From: Rhizobium sp. BK251
Lineage (GTDB): Bacteria > Pseudomonadota > Alphaproteobacteria > Rhizobiales > Rhizobiaceae
DNA: 64,000 bases
Direction: 5' to 3'
Assembly: GCF_004345245.1 (NCBI RefSeq)
Contig: NZ_SLUQ01000001.1
Coordinates: forward strand, 62,001-126,000
In this document: one piece after another, positions 55,530-64,000 of the stretch
Layout: every line of letters starts with the position of its first letter
Position numbering within the stretch: the first letter of the stretch is position 1
Notes under the pieces: model-generated
Database searches by the model: none
Told to the model about the DNA's origin: nothing
Seen by the model: only the letters and a program-made list of their open reading frames with translations
Made by a program: the position numbers and the translations under genes

Positions 55530-56204
55530 CTATGCGTCGATCGACAAGCCGCAGATGCGCGACAGATGGGCGATCGGCAGCCCGGTCTCGGCGACCCAGC
55601 TATTGAAGGCTTCCTGAATCAGGCGGAGTTCCTTCTTGCTGGGGTTGGCGCCGGAAATCGGGACACCGGCAGTTCGCAGGCAGGCAAGCACGTCCGAATT
55701 GAGGATGAAGCCGTCGCGGCCCACCGATCGAAGGAAATACTGGCCAGCGAGGCCACCGAGCCGGCTGCCCCGTTTGCTCAACACGTCGAGGAGCCCTATC
55801 TGATCACCAGCCGGCCAGTCGGCCAGGAAGGCGCCGGCGCTGCCATGCTGCTCGGCCAATTCGCGTATGAAATGCGCATTGGTCCGAACCGACATGATCT
55901 TTGCGCCGTTGCGAATGATGCGCGTGTCGCTCGTCAGTTGGTGCCAGTATTCATCGGGCGCGAAATTGAGGTAGGCGACGTCGAAATTGTCGAACGCCGC
56001 TTCGAAGCCCGGCCATTTCGCCTCTATCACTTTCCACACGAAGCCGGCTGAGAAGATGTATTTGGTCATCTCGGCAAGCAGCCGGTCGTCAGGCATCGCA
56101 CGTAGGGCATTTCCGTCGGGCACTGGGGGCAGCAGCTTGCGTAGTGCCTCTGCGCCACGCTTGCGCTCGGCCGCCCGCTCCATGATGACCTGGAAGCTTT
56201 GCAT
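55530..56204 (-). CDS. DNA-3-methyladenine glycosylase I-like protein
   Basis: The 224-residue protein begins MQSFQVIMERAAERKRGAEAL and contains AGFVWKVIEAKWPGFEAAFDNFD, the Tag-type glycosylase segment, then KIMSVRTNAHFIRELAEQHGSAGAF and SRLGGLAGQYFLRSVGRDGFI. The family removes 3-methyladenine from DNA in base-excision repair. The call rests on resemblance to rhizobial proteins annotated so; the classical zinc ligands of Tag are not obvious. I start at 56204 because the family begins MQSF; the frame extends to 56264. Confidence 0.75.
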   Translation of the reverse strand: MQSFQVIMERAAERKRGAEALRKLLPPVPDGNALRAMPDDRLLAEMTKYIFSAGFVWKVIEAKWPGFEAAFDNFDVAYLNFAPDEYWHQLTSDTRIIRNGAKIMSVRTNAHFIRELAEQHGSAGAFLADWPAGDQIGLLDVLSKRGSRLGGLAGQYFLRSVGRDGFILNSDVLACLRTAGVPISGANPSKKELRLIQEAFNSWVAETGLPIAHLSRICGLSIDA

Positions 56205-56295
56205 AATGCCACCGACCGGTTGAACTCGCACGGCATGATTGCTCGCGCTGCTGGCGATGTCCATCCCCGGAGCAGAGTCGCTTGTTGCCGCCGGC

Positions 56296-57192
56296 TCAGC
56301 CTCGGCGCGCGATGAGTATGCCGGCGAGCACGATTACGCCGCCCACAGCCTGCATGGCGCCTATGCCCTCGCCAAGCAGCAGCCAGGCGAGTACGGCGGC
56401 CACGACGGGCTGCAGAAGCAGGGTTAGGGACGAGAACGCTGCAGGCAGGTAGGCAAGAGCGTAGGCGATGGCGACCTGGCCGCCTGCATGGCTGACAAAG
56501 GCAAGGCCGAAAAGAATAGCCCAGCCATAGGCCGTGCTAGGAAACAGCGTGCCTTCGGCATAGAGGACGACCGGCAGGAGGCAGAGGGCTGCTGACGCCG
56601 AGCTCCAGAGCATGATCCGCAACGTGTCGAAGCGGCTGCGCAGGCGGCCGATGGACAGGATATAGCCGGCGTAGAACATTGCCGCCACAAGGGCGACCGC
56701 ATCACCTCTGAGGTCGCCGTTTCCGAGTGCGGCAGGTCCGCCCTTCAGGGTGACGACACCTGCAATGGCCGTGACTAGGCCGAGCAGGAACATGCGGCTG
56801 ACCGCGGATCGGAAGAGAATCCAGCCGATAATGGTTACAAAGACCGGCGCAAGATTGGCTAGCAGCGTTGCGTTCGCCACCGATGTCATCCGGATCGAAA
56901 GGTGCCAGGCGGCAAGATCGACCGAAAGGATGATCCCGGGCAGGACGAGTATCGCGTAGTCCCGGAGGCGGAGCGGCGCGGTGCCCTCCGCAGGTCGCTT
57001 TCCGATCGAAAAGGCGAGGAGCGGTATCAGCGCGAGCGCCACCCGCCAGAATGCCGTCGCCATCGGCCCGACCTCCGACAGCCTAACGAAGATCGGGGAG
57101 CCGCCGATCGCTGCACCGCCAACGATCAATGCGGCGAGAGCTATACGATTGGTGGCGGCGGAACCGGCGGAGGAGGTGATGGTCTGTGACAA
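56296..57192 (-). CDS. EamA/DMT-family transporter
   Basis: The protein of about 298 residues has ten membrane helices in two EamA halves; conserved features are GSPIFVRLSEVGPMATAFWRVALA and LAAWHLSIRMTSVANATLLANLAPVFV. The C-terminal half has PVVAAVLAWLLLGEGIGAMQAVGGVIVLAGI. Members export metabolites such as amino acids or nucleobases. No ATG lies before the first helix; a TTG at 57192 gives SQTITSS and is the most sensible start, while the frame continues to 57327. The gene is convergent with nothing and divergent from the DUF1275 gene. Confidence 0.8.
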   Translation of the reverse strand: MSQTITSSAGSAATNRIALAALIVGGAAIGGSPIFVRLSEVGPMATAFWRVALALIPLLAFSIGKRPAEGTAPLRLRDYAILVLPGIILSVDLAAWHLSIRMTSVANATLLANLAPVFVTIIGWILFRSAVSRMFLLGLVTAIAGVVTLKGGPAALGNGDLRGDAVALVAAMFYAGYILSIGRLRSRFDTLRIMLWSSASAALCLLPVVLYAEGTLFPSTAYGWAILFGLAFVSHAGGQVAIAYALAYLPAAFSSLTLLLQPVVAAVLAWLLLGEGIGAMQAVGGVIVLAGILIARRG

Positions 57193-57396
57193 GAGCTTGG
57201 CCTGATGAGATCTGCTGCGGTCGATCGGCCGCGTCCGCTTGCGCAATAGCAGAGTTCGTTCTTTGAAAACAATCACTCCGCGTAAAATTGAAAGACAAGA
57301 GCGACACCGGCAGGCACTCTGCGGCATTGTGACCCGCTGAGGGAGGCCGTTGGCTCGCCGTTCGGCGGGGTGTCGGGCGTGGGGAAAGGATCACCG

Positions 57397-58083
57397 ATGC
57401 GGCCAGCACTTCCGATCATAATGAGCATCACCGGCGGCTACGTCGACACGGCCGGATTTCTCGCCCTGCATGGGCTGTTCACGGGTCATGTCACCGGGAA
57501 TATTGTCATGCTCGGCGCAGCCCTGCTGCATGAAGGATCGAGTACCTATGCGAAGATGCTGGCGGTGCCGGTCTTCTGCGCCACGATTGTGATCATGCGA
57601 TTTGTGATCGACCGTCTGCGTCTGCCGGAAAGTGTCTCGTTGCGCACGATGGTCGCTGTGAAGTTGGTGATGCTGACGCTCGGCAGCGTAAGCGCGATCT
57701 CTCTAGCCCCGTTCACCGCGCCCAACGGGCTGAGTCTCGTGCTGACCGGCATGCTGCTGGTGATCGCCATGGCGATCCAGAATGCAGCTCACAGGACGCA
57801 CCTCGCTTCCGCGCCGCCATCGAACGTAATGACGGGCACGATGACCCAGATGATGGTCGACCTCGGCGAAATGCTGGCCGGCAGGATGACGCCCGACGCG
57901 AAGGTAGCGACGAGAGCACGCCTGAAAGGTATGCTCTATGCCGTTCTGGGGTTTGTGACCGGGTGCGGAGCGGCGGCTCTCGGCTTCGGCCTGGCCGGGA
58001 CTTGGTGCTTCGCGCTGCCGCCCTTTCTTGGCCTTGCGACGCTCTTGCTCGTTATTTCTGAGCCGACGAAGCAGCCTGAATGA
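57397..58083 (+). CDS. DUF1275 (YoaK-type) membrane protein
   Basis: The 228-residue protein has six membrane helices and begins with MRPALPIIMSITGGYVDTAGFLALHGLFTGHVTGNIVMLGAAL, the typical YoaK/DUF1275 N-terminus, followed by NAAHRTHLASAPPSNVMTGTMTQMMVDL. Function is unknown. GGAAAGGA stands before ATG 57397; an earlier GTG start is less likely. The last 32 bases overlap the end of the convergent dioxygenase-hydrolase gene. Confidence 0.87.
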   Translation: MRPALPIIMSITGGYVDTAGFLALHGLFTGHVTGNIVMLGAALLHEGSSTYAKMLAVPVFCATIVIMRFVIDRLRLPESVSLRTMVAVKLVMLTLGSVSAISLAPFTAPNGLSLVLTGMLLVIAMAIQNAAHRTHLASAPPSNVMTGTMTQMMVDLGEMLAGRMTPDAKVATRARLKGMLYAVLGFVTGCGAAALGFGLAGTWCFALPPFLGLATLLLVISEPTKQPE

Positions 58084-59641
58084 TCTCGCCGCTCTCTCCG
58101 GCGACCCAGCGGCGAATAAGCGGAACATCCGGGTCGCCGACCTCGTGACCCACCGGCAGCATGTTGAAATCCACGCGCGCGCCGTTTGCCTTGAGAAGCT
58201 TGGCAAGTGGCTTGGCGAAACGGCCATACATGTCCTGATCGCCGCTGACGACAAGCACGTCGAGGTCCGAAAGATCCGCGGAAGGGGGACGGTTGAGCAC
58301 GGGCATCGACCGCAGCAGGATCGCACGACGGACGAGATGCGGATGCAGCAGCGCGAGCGAGTTCAGGAGGTTCGCGCCGTTTGAATAGCCGGCATAGATC
58401 ATCTTCTTCGGGTCAAGCCCGTAGGCCTTCCGGGCGCCCTCTATGAAGGCGGCAAAGGCATCGGCTTCGCTCTTGATGTCGTCCTGATCGAAGGAGATAG
58501 GCGTGATCCGGCGATACCAGCGCGGGTGGCCTTCTTCTGTGGCGCGTCCGCGCACGCCGAGCAGCGTCGCGCGGGGCAGGGCGGCATGCAGCAGCGGCAT
58601 CATGGTCGTTTCGTTGCCGCCTGACCCGTGGAGCAGGACGACGACGCTGCCATCGGGGTCCGGCGGGGTGAAGAAGCGGTGGACGAACGGAAGGTCACGA
58701 TAGACGACACGTTCCTCCCCCGGCATCGAGAACTGCGGCAGGACGACCTTGAGTTCTTCCGCGCGGCCGCTGGCCTCATCGGGAATGAAGAGCCTCTCGC
58801 CGAGCGCGGCTTCGGGCTCGTCGACCGTCATGCCTGGAGCATCGGTTGCAAGTTCGATGAGGATGCCGCCGGGCTCCCGGACATAGAGGGAGCGGAAATA
58901 TTTCCGGTCGTGCGCATTTGTCGCCGAGGAGTTCAGCGACCGCAAAGATCGATGAACCGCCTCGAGCTCCTCGTCGTCGCGGGCGCGGAAGGCGATGTGA
59001 TCGACCGTGCCCGTTCCCGGCGCTGAAGTCCAGAAGCCCTGGGCGTTGCGCACGTCGACGATATCCCCGGCGCTGCTTTCGAGGCGGGTGATCGACGCTG
59101 TACGGGACAGGAAGTGATAGCCGAAATGCTTTTCGAGGAATGCCTGCGTCAGGTCCGGCGTCTCGGTCAGGAAGGTCACGCCGCGTATTCGGCGGATGGA
59201 ATGCTCCGCGGCAACCTCTCCGCCTGCGACCGCGGCGCCAGGGGCGAGGCCGGCAACCCCAACGAGCTTGACGATCACGCCGTCAGGATCCTTCAGCCGG
59301 AGCGTCGGTTCGCCGAATTCGTCTAGAGGTCCTTCCGGACGCAGCCCGAAGCTCAGCGCGCGCGTCAGCCAATAACCGGTGCTTGCCGGATCGATGGCGA
59401 GCGAAATCTCCCCGATCTGGCCGAAACCGGCGCGGCCGGGGGCACCGTCTTCCCAGACCAGGAACGTGATCAGCGATCCGGGGCTGGCGGCAGCGTCGCC
59501 ATAGAACAGATGGAGCTGGGTTGCATCTTCGAAGCCCGCGGTCCGCTTCACCAGCCGCAGACCGAGGAAACCCGCGTAGAAGTCGACGTTCGCCTGCACC
59601 TTGCGGGTGATAAGCGTGACGTGGTGGATTCCGGCTACCAT
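58052..59641 (-). CDS. Fusion of VOC ring-cleaving dioxygenase-like and alpha/beta-hydrolase domains (MhqO-MhqD-like)
   Basis: The 529-residue protein starts MVAGIHHVTLITRKVQANVDFY. It has two VOC half-domains (1 to about 300; metal-ligand positions around IHHVTL, DHIAFRA and GILIELATD) like MhqO/PcpA ring-cleaving dioxygenases. A carboxylesterase/phospholipase domain (about 320-529) follows with LLHGSGGNE, the nucleophile in YAGYSNGANLL, the acid in SGDQDMYG and the His in PVGHEVGD. In Bacillus these are separate proteins MhqO and MhqD, induced by quinones. Start 59641 follows GGGGAT; the in-frame extension to 59818 holds a signal-peptide-like stretch but uses atypical codons and is left out. 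Confidence 0.85.
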   Translation of the reverse strand: MVAGIHHVTLITRKVQANVDFYAGFLGLRLVKRTAGFEDATQLHLFYGDAAASPGSLITFLVWEDGAPGRAGFGQIGEISLAIDPASTGYWLTRALSFGLRPEGPLDEFGEPTLRLKDPDGVIVKLVGVAGLAPGAAVAGGEVAAEHSIRRIRGVTFLTETPDLTQAFLEKHFGYHFLSRTASITRLESSAGDIVDVRNAQGFWTSAPGTGTVDHIAFRARDDEELEAVHRSLRSLNSSATNAHDRKYFRSLYVREPGGILIELATDAPGMTVDEPEAALGERLFIPDEASGRAEELKVVLPQFSMPGEERVVYRDLPFVHRFFTPPDPDGSVVVLLHGSGGNETTMMPLLHAALPRATLLGVRGRATEEGHPRWYRRITPISFDQDDIKSEADAFAAFIEGARKAYGLDPKKMIYAGYSNGANLLNSLALLHPHLVRRAILLRSMPVLNRPPSADLSDLDVLVVSGDQDMYGRFAKPLAKLLKANGARVDFNMLPVGHEVGDPDVPLIRRWVAGESGEIIQAASSAQK

Positions 59642-60001
59642 CGAGCAATCCCCGGATGACGAGGCTGCGTAGCAAGGACGATGCTTTCCATTGGAAGAAC
59701 TCTCCGCGAAACTGGCGTTGATATGTCCGGCTAGGGCAAGGATGACAAGAACTACGGTTCTAAGGATCCGTTCGCAATCGGCCGCACGAAGTTCCAAGGT
59801 CGCTCCACAGAGAGGCATGAGGTGGGACGAAGTGTGGCTGCTTTGTGGCGGGAAAGCAAACAGTCATAAATTGTGCGGGGAAATCAGATGCTCGCGAAGG
59901 CGAAGCGTCGCCGCCGTAGAGCCGTGTGACCGTTCAAACGAGAATCGCGCGCCCTCGGTGAAGGGCGCGCGACTGTGTGGTTCGCTGGGGTAAGGAAGGG
60001 G
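59642..60001. other. Intergenic region between the VOC-hydrolase and secDF genes
   Basis: About 360 bases without a gene I can support. It should contain the promoter of the VOC-hydrolase gene and the terminator hairpin of secDF. The frames present are short, without ribosome binding sites. No clear operator palindrome is visible besides the terminator. Confidence 0.5.
59945..59972 (-). terminator. Hairpin after secDF
   Basis: An 11-bp perfect stem (TCGCGCGCCCT with AGGGCGCGCGA) and six-base loop lie 30 bases after the secDF stop. On the minus strand the next bases are TTCTCGTTT, a moderately T-rich tail. Confidence 0.65.
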
Positions 60002-62548
60002 TCAGGCGACCGTCTTCTGCTTGCCCTGCTCGTCACTGGTCAGAGCGGTGCTGTCGCCTTCGCTGGCGACCGCGCGGCGGTGGCGGCGGCGCCAGTCACC
60101 GAGGAAGAGCAGGATCGGTGCTGCGATGAAGATCGAGGAAGCGCCGGCCACGAGAATGCCGAAGGCCATCGGCACCGCGAAGCTTTCCACCGCGCTGCCG
60201 CCCCAGATTGCCATTGGAAGCAACGACAGGAAGGCAGTGGCATTGGTGTAAAGGCTTCGTGCCAGCGTTTCGTTGATGGACTTATCGATGATCTCGCGCA
60301 GCGGCATCGACTTGTAGAGCCGCATGTTTTCGCGCATGCGATCGTAGACGACGACCTTGTCGTTCACCGAATAGCCGACCATTGTCAGCACGGCGGCGAT
60401 GGCCGTCAGGTTGAAGTCGAGGCCGGTGATGGCGAAAAAGCCCACCAGCTTGGTGACGTCGAGCACCAGCGTGACGATGGCGCCCACGGCGAACGGCCAT
60501 TCGAAACGCCACCAGATGTAGAACAGCATGGCAAGGCTGGCGATGACAACCGAGAGGATACCGGCCCAGGCGAGCTCGCCGCTGACCTTCGGGCCGATGA
60601 CGTCACTTCCGGTTACCGTCGCCTGCGGATCGATCTTGAGGATCTCCGCCTTGAGCTTGGTGACGGCCGCCGTCTGCGCCTCTTCGCCGCCGTCCTGCCT
60701 CTGGGCGCGCACCGCCATAGTGTTGTTGTCGCCGTAGGACTGGAGGGTGACTTCGCCGAGACCTAGGCTGCTCAGACCCTCGCGGAAGCGGCCGAGATCG
60801 CCGGCATCCTGCGTCTTCACCGACATCTGGATGCCGCCGCGGAAGTCGACCCCATAGTTGAGGCCGGGATAGATGAACAGTCCGACGGAGGCGAGCGACA
60901 GGATCGCCGAGACCGTGACGCCGAAGAAGCGCGCCTTCATGAACTGGATGTGCCGGTCATAGGGGCTGAACCGGAACATTGACTGGATGTTGATCACCTT
61001 CAGCTTGCGGCGGCGGGTGATCGCGATCATCACGACCCGGACGAAGGCGACCGACGTGAACATCGAGATGATCAGGCCGAGCCCCATGGTGACGGCAAAG
61101 CCGCGAACCGGGCCGGAGCCGAAGTAGAAGAGGATGGCGGCGGCGATCAGCGCCGTCATGTTGCCGTCGATGATCGTCGAGTAAGCGCGGCGGAAGCCGT
61201 TGTCGATGGCGGCAAACGCCCCGCGACCCTTGCGGGTCTCTTCGCGGATGCGCTCGTTGATCAGCACGTTGGCGTCGACGGCAAGGCCGATGCCGAGCAC
61301 GATACCCGCGATGCCCGGCAGCGTCAGCGTTGCGCCCACCAGCGTCAGGGCGGAGAAGGTCAAAACCGTGTGGATCAACAGCGCCACGTTCGCCAGGATC
61401 CCCCAGGTGCCGTAAAGCACGAAGATGAACGCGGCGACGAGCACGAAGCCGATTACGCCCGAATAGAGACCCTTGCGGATGGCGTCCGCGCCGAGATCGG
61501 CGCCGACGGTGCGTTCTTCGATGACCGTCAGCTTGGCGGGCAGAGCGCCGGCGCGCAGCAGGGCGGCGAGCGTCGTTGCGCTTTCGGCCGAGAAATTGCC
61601 GGAAATCTGGCCGGAGCCGCCGGTGATCGGCTCGCGGATGACCGGTGCGCTCAGCACCTTGTCGTCGAGGACGATCGCAAACGGGTTGCCGACGTTCTGG
61701 CGGGTGATATCGGCAAAGCGGGCGGCGCCCGCGTTGTCGAAGCGGAAGCTTACGACCGGCTCATGCGTGTTCGGGTCGAAGCTGACGCGGGCGTCCGAAA
61801 GGCGGTCGCCCGAGATTTCGACACGGTCGAGAACCGGATAGGTGTTGCCCTCTTCGTCCTTCAGCATCGTCACGCCGGGGCCGGGCTGGCCGTTCGGTGC
61901 GAGCATGTGGAAGGACATCTTGGCGGTAGAGCCGAGCAGTTCGCGTAGGCGCGTAGGATCCTGCGCACCCGGTAGCTGTACGAGAATGCGGTTGCTGCCG
62001 ATGCGCTGGATCGTCGGCTCGGCAACGCCGACCTGGTCGACGCGCTGGCGGATGACCTCGAGGCTCTGCTGGACAGCATTGTCGACATTAGCCGCGAGGC
62101 CGGCCGGCGAGAAGCCGACGGTAATGTTGCCGCCATTGGCCGTGACCGCAAGATCGGACTGGCCGGCGCTGAGGCCGGTGGCGACCGTGTTGCCGAGCGT
62201 GCGCAGTTCGGTGACCGCGGCATCGCTCTGCGACGGATCGGCGAGTGAAACGACGATCTGGCTGTTGTTGCGGACGACCGACTTCGTCTGGATGTTCTTT
62301 TCACGCAGAACGCGGCGAGCGTCCTGCAGCAGCGAGTTCAGGCGTTCCTTGGTGAGGTCGGTCTCGTCGACTTCCAGCACCAGGCTCGAGCCGCCGCGAA
62401 GGTCGAGGCCGAGCGATACCTGGTTGTGCGGCAGCCAGGAAGGCAGGCGCTGCAGAGTCGATTGCGGCAAGGCGTTGGGCAGGGCGATCAGGAAGCCGAG
62501 CACGATGATCACCGTATAGGTGAGCACCAGCCATGGTGAAGTGCGCAT
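60002..62548 (-). CDS. secDF: Fused protein translocase subunit SecDF
   Basis: The 848-residue protein joins SecD (about 1-510) and SecF (about 540-830). SecD has an N-terminal helix, the D1 motif LGLDLRGGSSLVLEV, the large periplasmic P1 domain with FRFDNAGAARFADITR, and helices with AGIVLGIGLAVDANVLINERI. SecF has LNYGVDFRGGIQMSV and a second helical bundle with MVGYSVNDKVVVYDRMREN. SecDF uses the proton gradient to pull proteins through SecYEG. Fusion is common in alphaproteobacteria. YajC is not next to it. Confidence 0.95.
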   Translation of the reverse strand: MRTSPWLVLTYTVIIVLGFLIALPNALPQSTLQRLPSWLPHNQVSLGLDLRGGSSLVLEVDETDLTKERLNSLLQDARRVLREKNIQTKSVVRNNSQIVVSLADPSQSDAAVTELRTLGNTVATGLSAGQSDLAVTANGGNITVGFSPAGLAANVDNAVQQSLEVIRQRVDQVGVAEPTIQRIGSNRILVQLPGAQDPTRLRELLGSTAKMSFHMLAPNGQPGPGVTMLKDEEGNTYPVLDRVEISGDRLSDARVSFDPNTHEPVVSFRFDNAGAARFADITRQNVGNPFAIVLDDKVLSAPVIREPITGGSGQISGNFSAESATTLAALLRAGALPAKLTVIEERTVGADLGADAIRKGLYSGVIGFVLVAAFIFVLYGTWGILANVALLIHTVLTFSALTLVGATLTLPGIAGIVLGIGLAVDANVLINERIREETRKGRGAFAAIDNGFRRAYSTIIDGNMTALIAAAILFYFGSGPVRGFAVTMGLGLIISMFTSVAFVRVVMIAITRRRKLKVINIQSMFRFSPYDRHIQFMKARFFGVTVSAILSLASVGLFIYPGLNYGVDFRGGIQMSVKTQDAGDLGRFREGLSSLGLGEVTLQSYGDNNTMAVRAQRQDGGEEAQTAAVTKLKAEILKIDPQATVTGSDVIGPKVSGELAWAGILSVVIASLAMLFYIWWRFEWPFAVGAIVTLVLDVTKLVGFFAITGLDFNLTAIAAVLTMVGYSVNDKVVVYDRMRENMRLYKSMPLREIIDKSINETLARSLYTNATAFLSLLPMAIWGGSAVESFAVPMAFGILVAGASSIFIAAPILLFLGDWRRRHRRAVASEGDSTALTSDEQGKQKTVA

Positions 62549-62640
62549 TGATATTTGGTCCTTTGAAACGCCGGAACCGGCCGCTGTGCGGTCTTAGGGG
62601 GCGTGTTCCGAATTGTACTGCATGCGCCTGAGCGGCGCGG

Positions 62641-63063
62641 CTACGACGCGATTGTCCGTGGCGGTCCGCGCGGCCGATAGCCATGGACGAAGAGCAGGCT
62701 CGTCGAAACGGATTTCACGGCGATGGGGTGTAGCGAAAGCGATGGCCAATCCAGTGTCGTGAATACCGCACCGAGCGCAGCCGGCCCGGCTGCGTGCCAG
62801 ACGGGCTTGGGCGAAGTATTGCGCTCTGCGGCAAGCGTGCCGCGAACGATATCGCGATTGGAGAGATGAAGAGGCTGGTTTTCCCTGACGGGCGAGAAGG
62901 ATGTGCAGCCGGTGTTCGCGCCGGCACTGAGATTGGCTCCGAGGAAAAGCCCAAGATAGGCGAAGACCGCAAAGACCAGCGAAAATGCCACGCGAGCCCA
63001 GCGGTTCCGCGGGTCGTCGTGTGCTTCGTCGTCTTCGACCATGTCGGTCTCGAATGCGCTCAC
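62641..63063 (-). CDS. Hypothetical protein with one membrane helix
   Basis: The 140-residue protein has an acidic start (MVEDDEAHDDPRNRW within the first 20 residues), one membrane helix (VAFSLVFAVFAYLGLFLGANL) and a neutral tail with no recognised domain. The GTG at 63063 or the ATG at 63042 may be the start. It sits between secDF and the glycosyltransferase, in the same direction. The GC-rich strand opposite also carries an open frame, so I am only fairly sure it is coding. Confidence 0.5.
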   Translation of the reverse strand: MSAFETDMVEDDEAHDDPRNRWARVAFSLVFAVFAYLGLFLGANLSAGANTGCTSFSPVRENQPLHLSNRDIVRGTLAAERNTSPKPVWHAAGPAALGAVFTTLDWPSLSLHPIAVKSVSTSLLFVHGYRPRGPPRTIAS

Positions 63064-63245
63064 AGGCGAAAGCTTCTCTTACTTCTTCTCGGGAGCAGTC
63101 CCGTCGGGCCGGGGCATAGTATCAGGCTGCCCCTAATCTTCATAGTCGAGCCTGTCATGATGCACTTGAGCGAGCCGGTCAACCGTGCCAGGGGCAATTT
63201 CTCTCTCAATGCGAGGCTTCTGAGCCCGCCAGCGCCTCATCCAGC

Positions 63246-64000
63246 TCAGCTCTGCGGCTTCAGGCAGCGCGGCTCCACGCGGTAGGTGTAGATCGTCCGC
63301 CCCCGCAGATAGCCCGCCGTGGGTTGCCACGTCTTGACGGTTTCCACCTGGCCCGCCGCGCAGGTGAGCGGGCTGCGCGTGACATAGAGCACCGCTGGCG
63401 CCTTCTCGTCATCCGGCAAAGCGAATTCCTGTTCGTAGTAGCTGCTCGGAAAACCGGCGAACCTGCGCGCATAAATGCGCAGCGGTTCGTCGCGAAGCGT
63501 GTAGAACAGGTCGGCCAGGAGTTCACGATTGTCCGAGACGATGATGTCTGTGCCGGACTGGCGGGCGAGGTCCGCCACCTCGTGGCTGAGGTCGCTGCGT
63601 CCGAGGTAACGCTTCATCACCTGCTCGCCGTTCGGCAGGACAAGGTCATGGGCGAATACAGTCAGGAGCGGGATGGCGATGGCCGGTATCAGGTTGATGA
63701 TCAGCGAGTTCCTAAGTCCGTGCTTCGTCTCCCGCTGCAGCAGCCAGACGGCAACGATCGTGCCCGCGGCATAGGCTGTCACTGCCCAGTTCGCATAGGC
63801 ATTCGCCACCAGCGCCTGGAAGGTAATGAGGAGGACGACCGGGACCGAGAGGAGGACGAGGAGCCATTCCCGTTCGTCGCCGATGCGCCGGAACATGCGG
63901 TAGGCCGCCCAGAGCATTGCGAAGAAAATCACAGGGCCGACGACGCCGAACTGCGCGAGGAGAAACTCCGCCCCGCCGGCGATGTCGACATGGAGTGAAT
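63246..64000 (-). CDS. C-terminal part of a GT39/ArnT-like membrane glycosyltransferase (partial)
   Basis: The frame is open from the stop at 63246 to the end of the window, so the gene starts outside. Visible are several membrane helices (FLLAQFGVVGPVIFFAMLWAAYRMF near the edge, ITFQALVANAYANWAVTAYAAGTIVA) and a soluble C-terminal domain ending in IYTYRVEPRCLKPQS. The helix pattern and the WLLVLLSVPVV-like segments resemble PMT/ArnT lipid-linked sugar transferases. An ATG at 63932 is not the real start, since coding-like sequence continues above it. Confidence 0.7.
   Translation of the reverse strand, partial: SLHVDIAGGAEFLLAQFGVVGPVIFFAMLWAAYRMFRRIGDEREWLLVLLSVPVVLLITFQALVANAYANWAVTAYAAGTIVAVWLLQRETKHGLRNSLIINLIPAIAIPLLTVFAHDLVLPNGEQVMKRYLGRSDLSHEVADLARQSGTDIIVSDNRELLADLFYTLRDEPLRIYARRFAGFPSSYYEQEFALPDDEKAPAVLYVTRSPLTCAAGQVETVKTWQPTAGYLRGRTIYTYRVEPRCLKPQS

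Noticed and set aside
51844..56300. Copy of the tRNA-Phe 3' end as an attachment site
   Set aside because: No repeat of the T-arm/acceptor sequence was seen downstream in the window and no integrase gene is present.
59642..59818. Signal-peptide-like N-terminal extension of the VOC-hydrolase fusion
   Set aside because: The codons (AGA, GTA, CTA) differ from neighbours and the family starts at MVAGIHHVTL; it looks like chance.
62794..63285. 163-residue plus-strand frame near the right end
   Set aside because: Overlaps the small membrane protein and the intergenic gap on the opposite strand; no recognisable domain.

Overview
The window is chromosomal DNA of an alphaproteobacterium of the Rhizobiaceae, probably close to Sinorhizobium/Ensifer. 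The reasons are the GC-rich, densely packed genes, a 1242-residue PodJ-like polarity factor beside a fatty-acid oxidation operon, the murA-DUF2948-hisD-UPF0262-phosphatase-infA-maf-yacG-tRNA-Phe block, a fused SecDF, and regulatory sites of rhizobial type (a GTTC-N7-GTTC LexA box and a FixK/FNR box). I saw no transposase, insertion sequence, CRISPR array, rRNA or phage gene.

Layout. 1-1.5 kb: the tail of a probable oxidoreductase, a frameshifted AhpD-like gene, a VOC protein and a small secreted protein. 1.66-4.9 kb: a ligase-associated DEXH helicase followed by the phosphoesterase gene pdeM. 5.0-6.9 kb: a DUF3302/HlyD pair and a lytic-transglycosylase-like lipoprotein. 7.0-11.7 kb: a universal stress gene under a FixK-like box, two HxlR regulators with recognisable operators, an isochorismatase-family hydrolase, a dihydrofolate-reductase-like gene and an ArsR/SRPBCC operon. 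11.7-17.4 kb: a coupled TIGR02186-TauE/SafE pair and podJ with a clear terminator. 17.4-23.2 kb: a three-gene beta-oxidation operon (acyl-CoA dehydrogenase, thiolase, bifunctional hydratase/dehydrogenase) behind a LiuR-like palindrome.

23.3-28.1 kb: an AraC/SDR divergent pair, a second ArsR/SRPBCC operon and an MFS/TetR divergent pair with a palindromic operator. 28.2-34.6 kb: an MscS-type channel, a very large symporter-like hybrid histidine kinase and mscL. 34.7-40.4 kb: an aminotransferase, galE, a GGDEF-EAL protein and a hydroxyisobutyryl-CoA-hydrolase-like protein. 40.4-45.4 kb: a UvrD-type helicase with an SOS box, a small lipoprotein, a possible decayed secreted-protein gene and a membrane alpha/beta hydrolase. 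45.5-51.9 kb: tRNA-Thr, the conserved murA-to-yacG block and tRNA-Phe. 52.0-55.4 kb, just after tRNA-Phe: a variable-looking segment with a periplasmic ClpP-like protein, a methyltransferase and a polytopic membrane protein. 55.5-64 kb: a 3-methyladenine glycosylase, an EamA transporter, a DUF1275 protein, a VOC-dioxygenase/hydrolase fusion, secDF, a small membrane protein and the C-terminal part of a GT39-like glycosyltransferase.

The most informative new observations are regulatory. Two paralogous ArsR/SRPBCC operons share an identical promoter-to-ATG geometry that predicts leaderless mRNAs. One HxlR regulator shares a motif with a gene from which it is separated by an ArsR operon. SOS and FixK boxes sit in front of the UvrD helicase and the universal stress gene. 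The fused dioxygenase-hydrolase joins functions known as separate genes in quinone detoxification.
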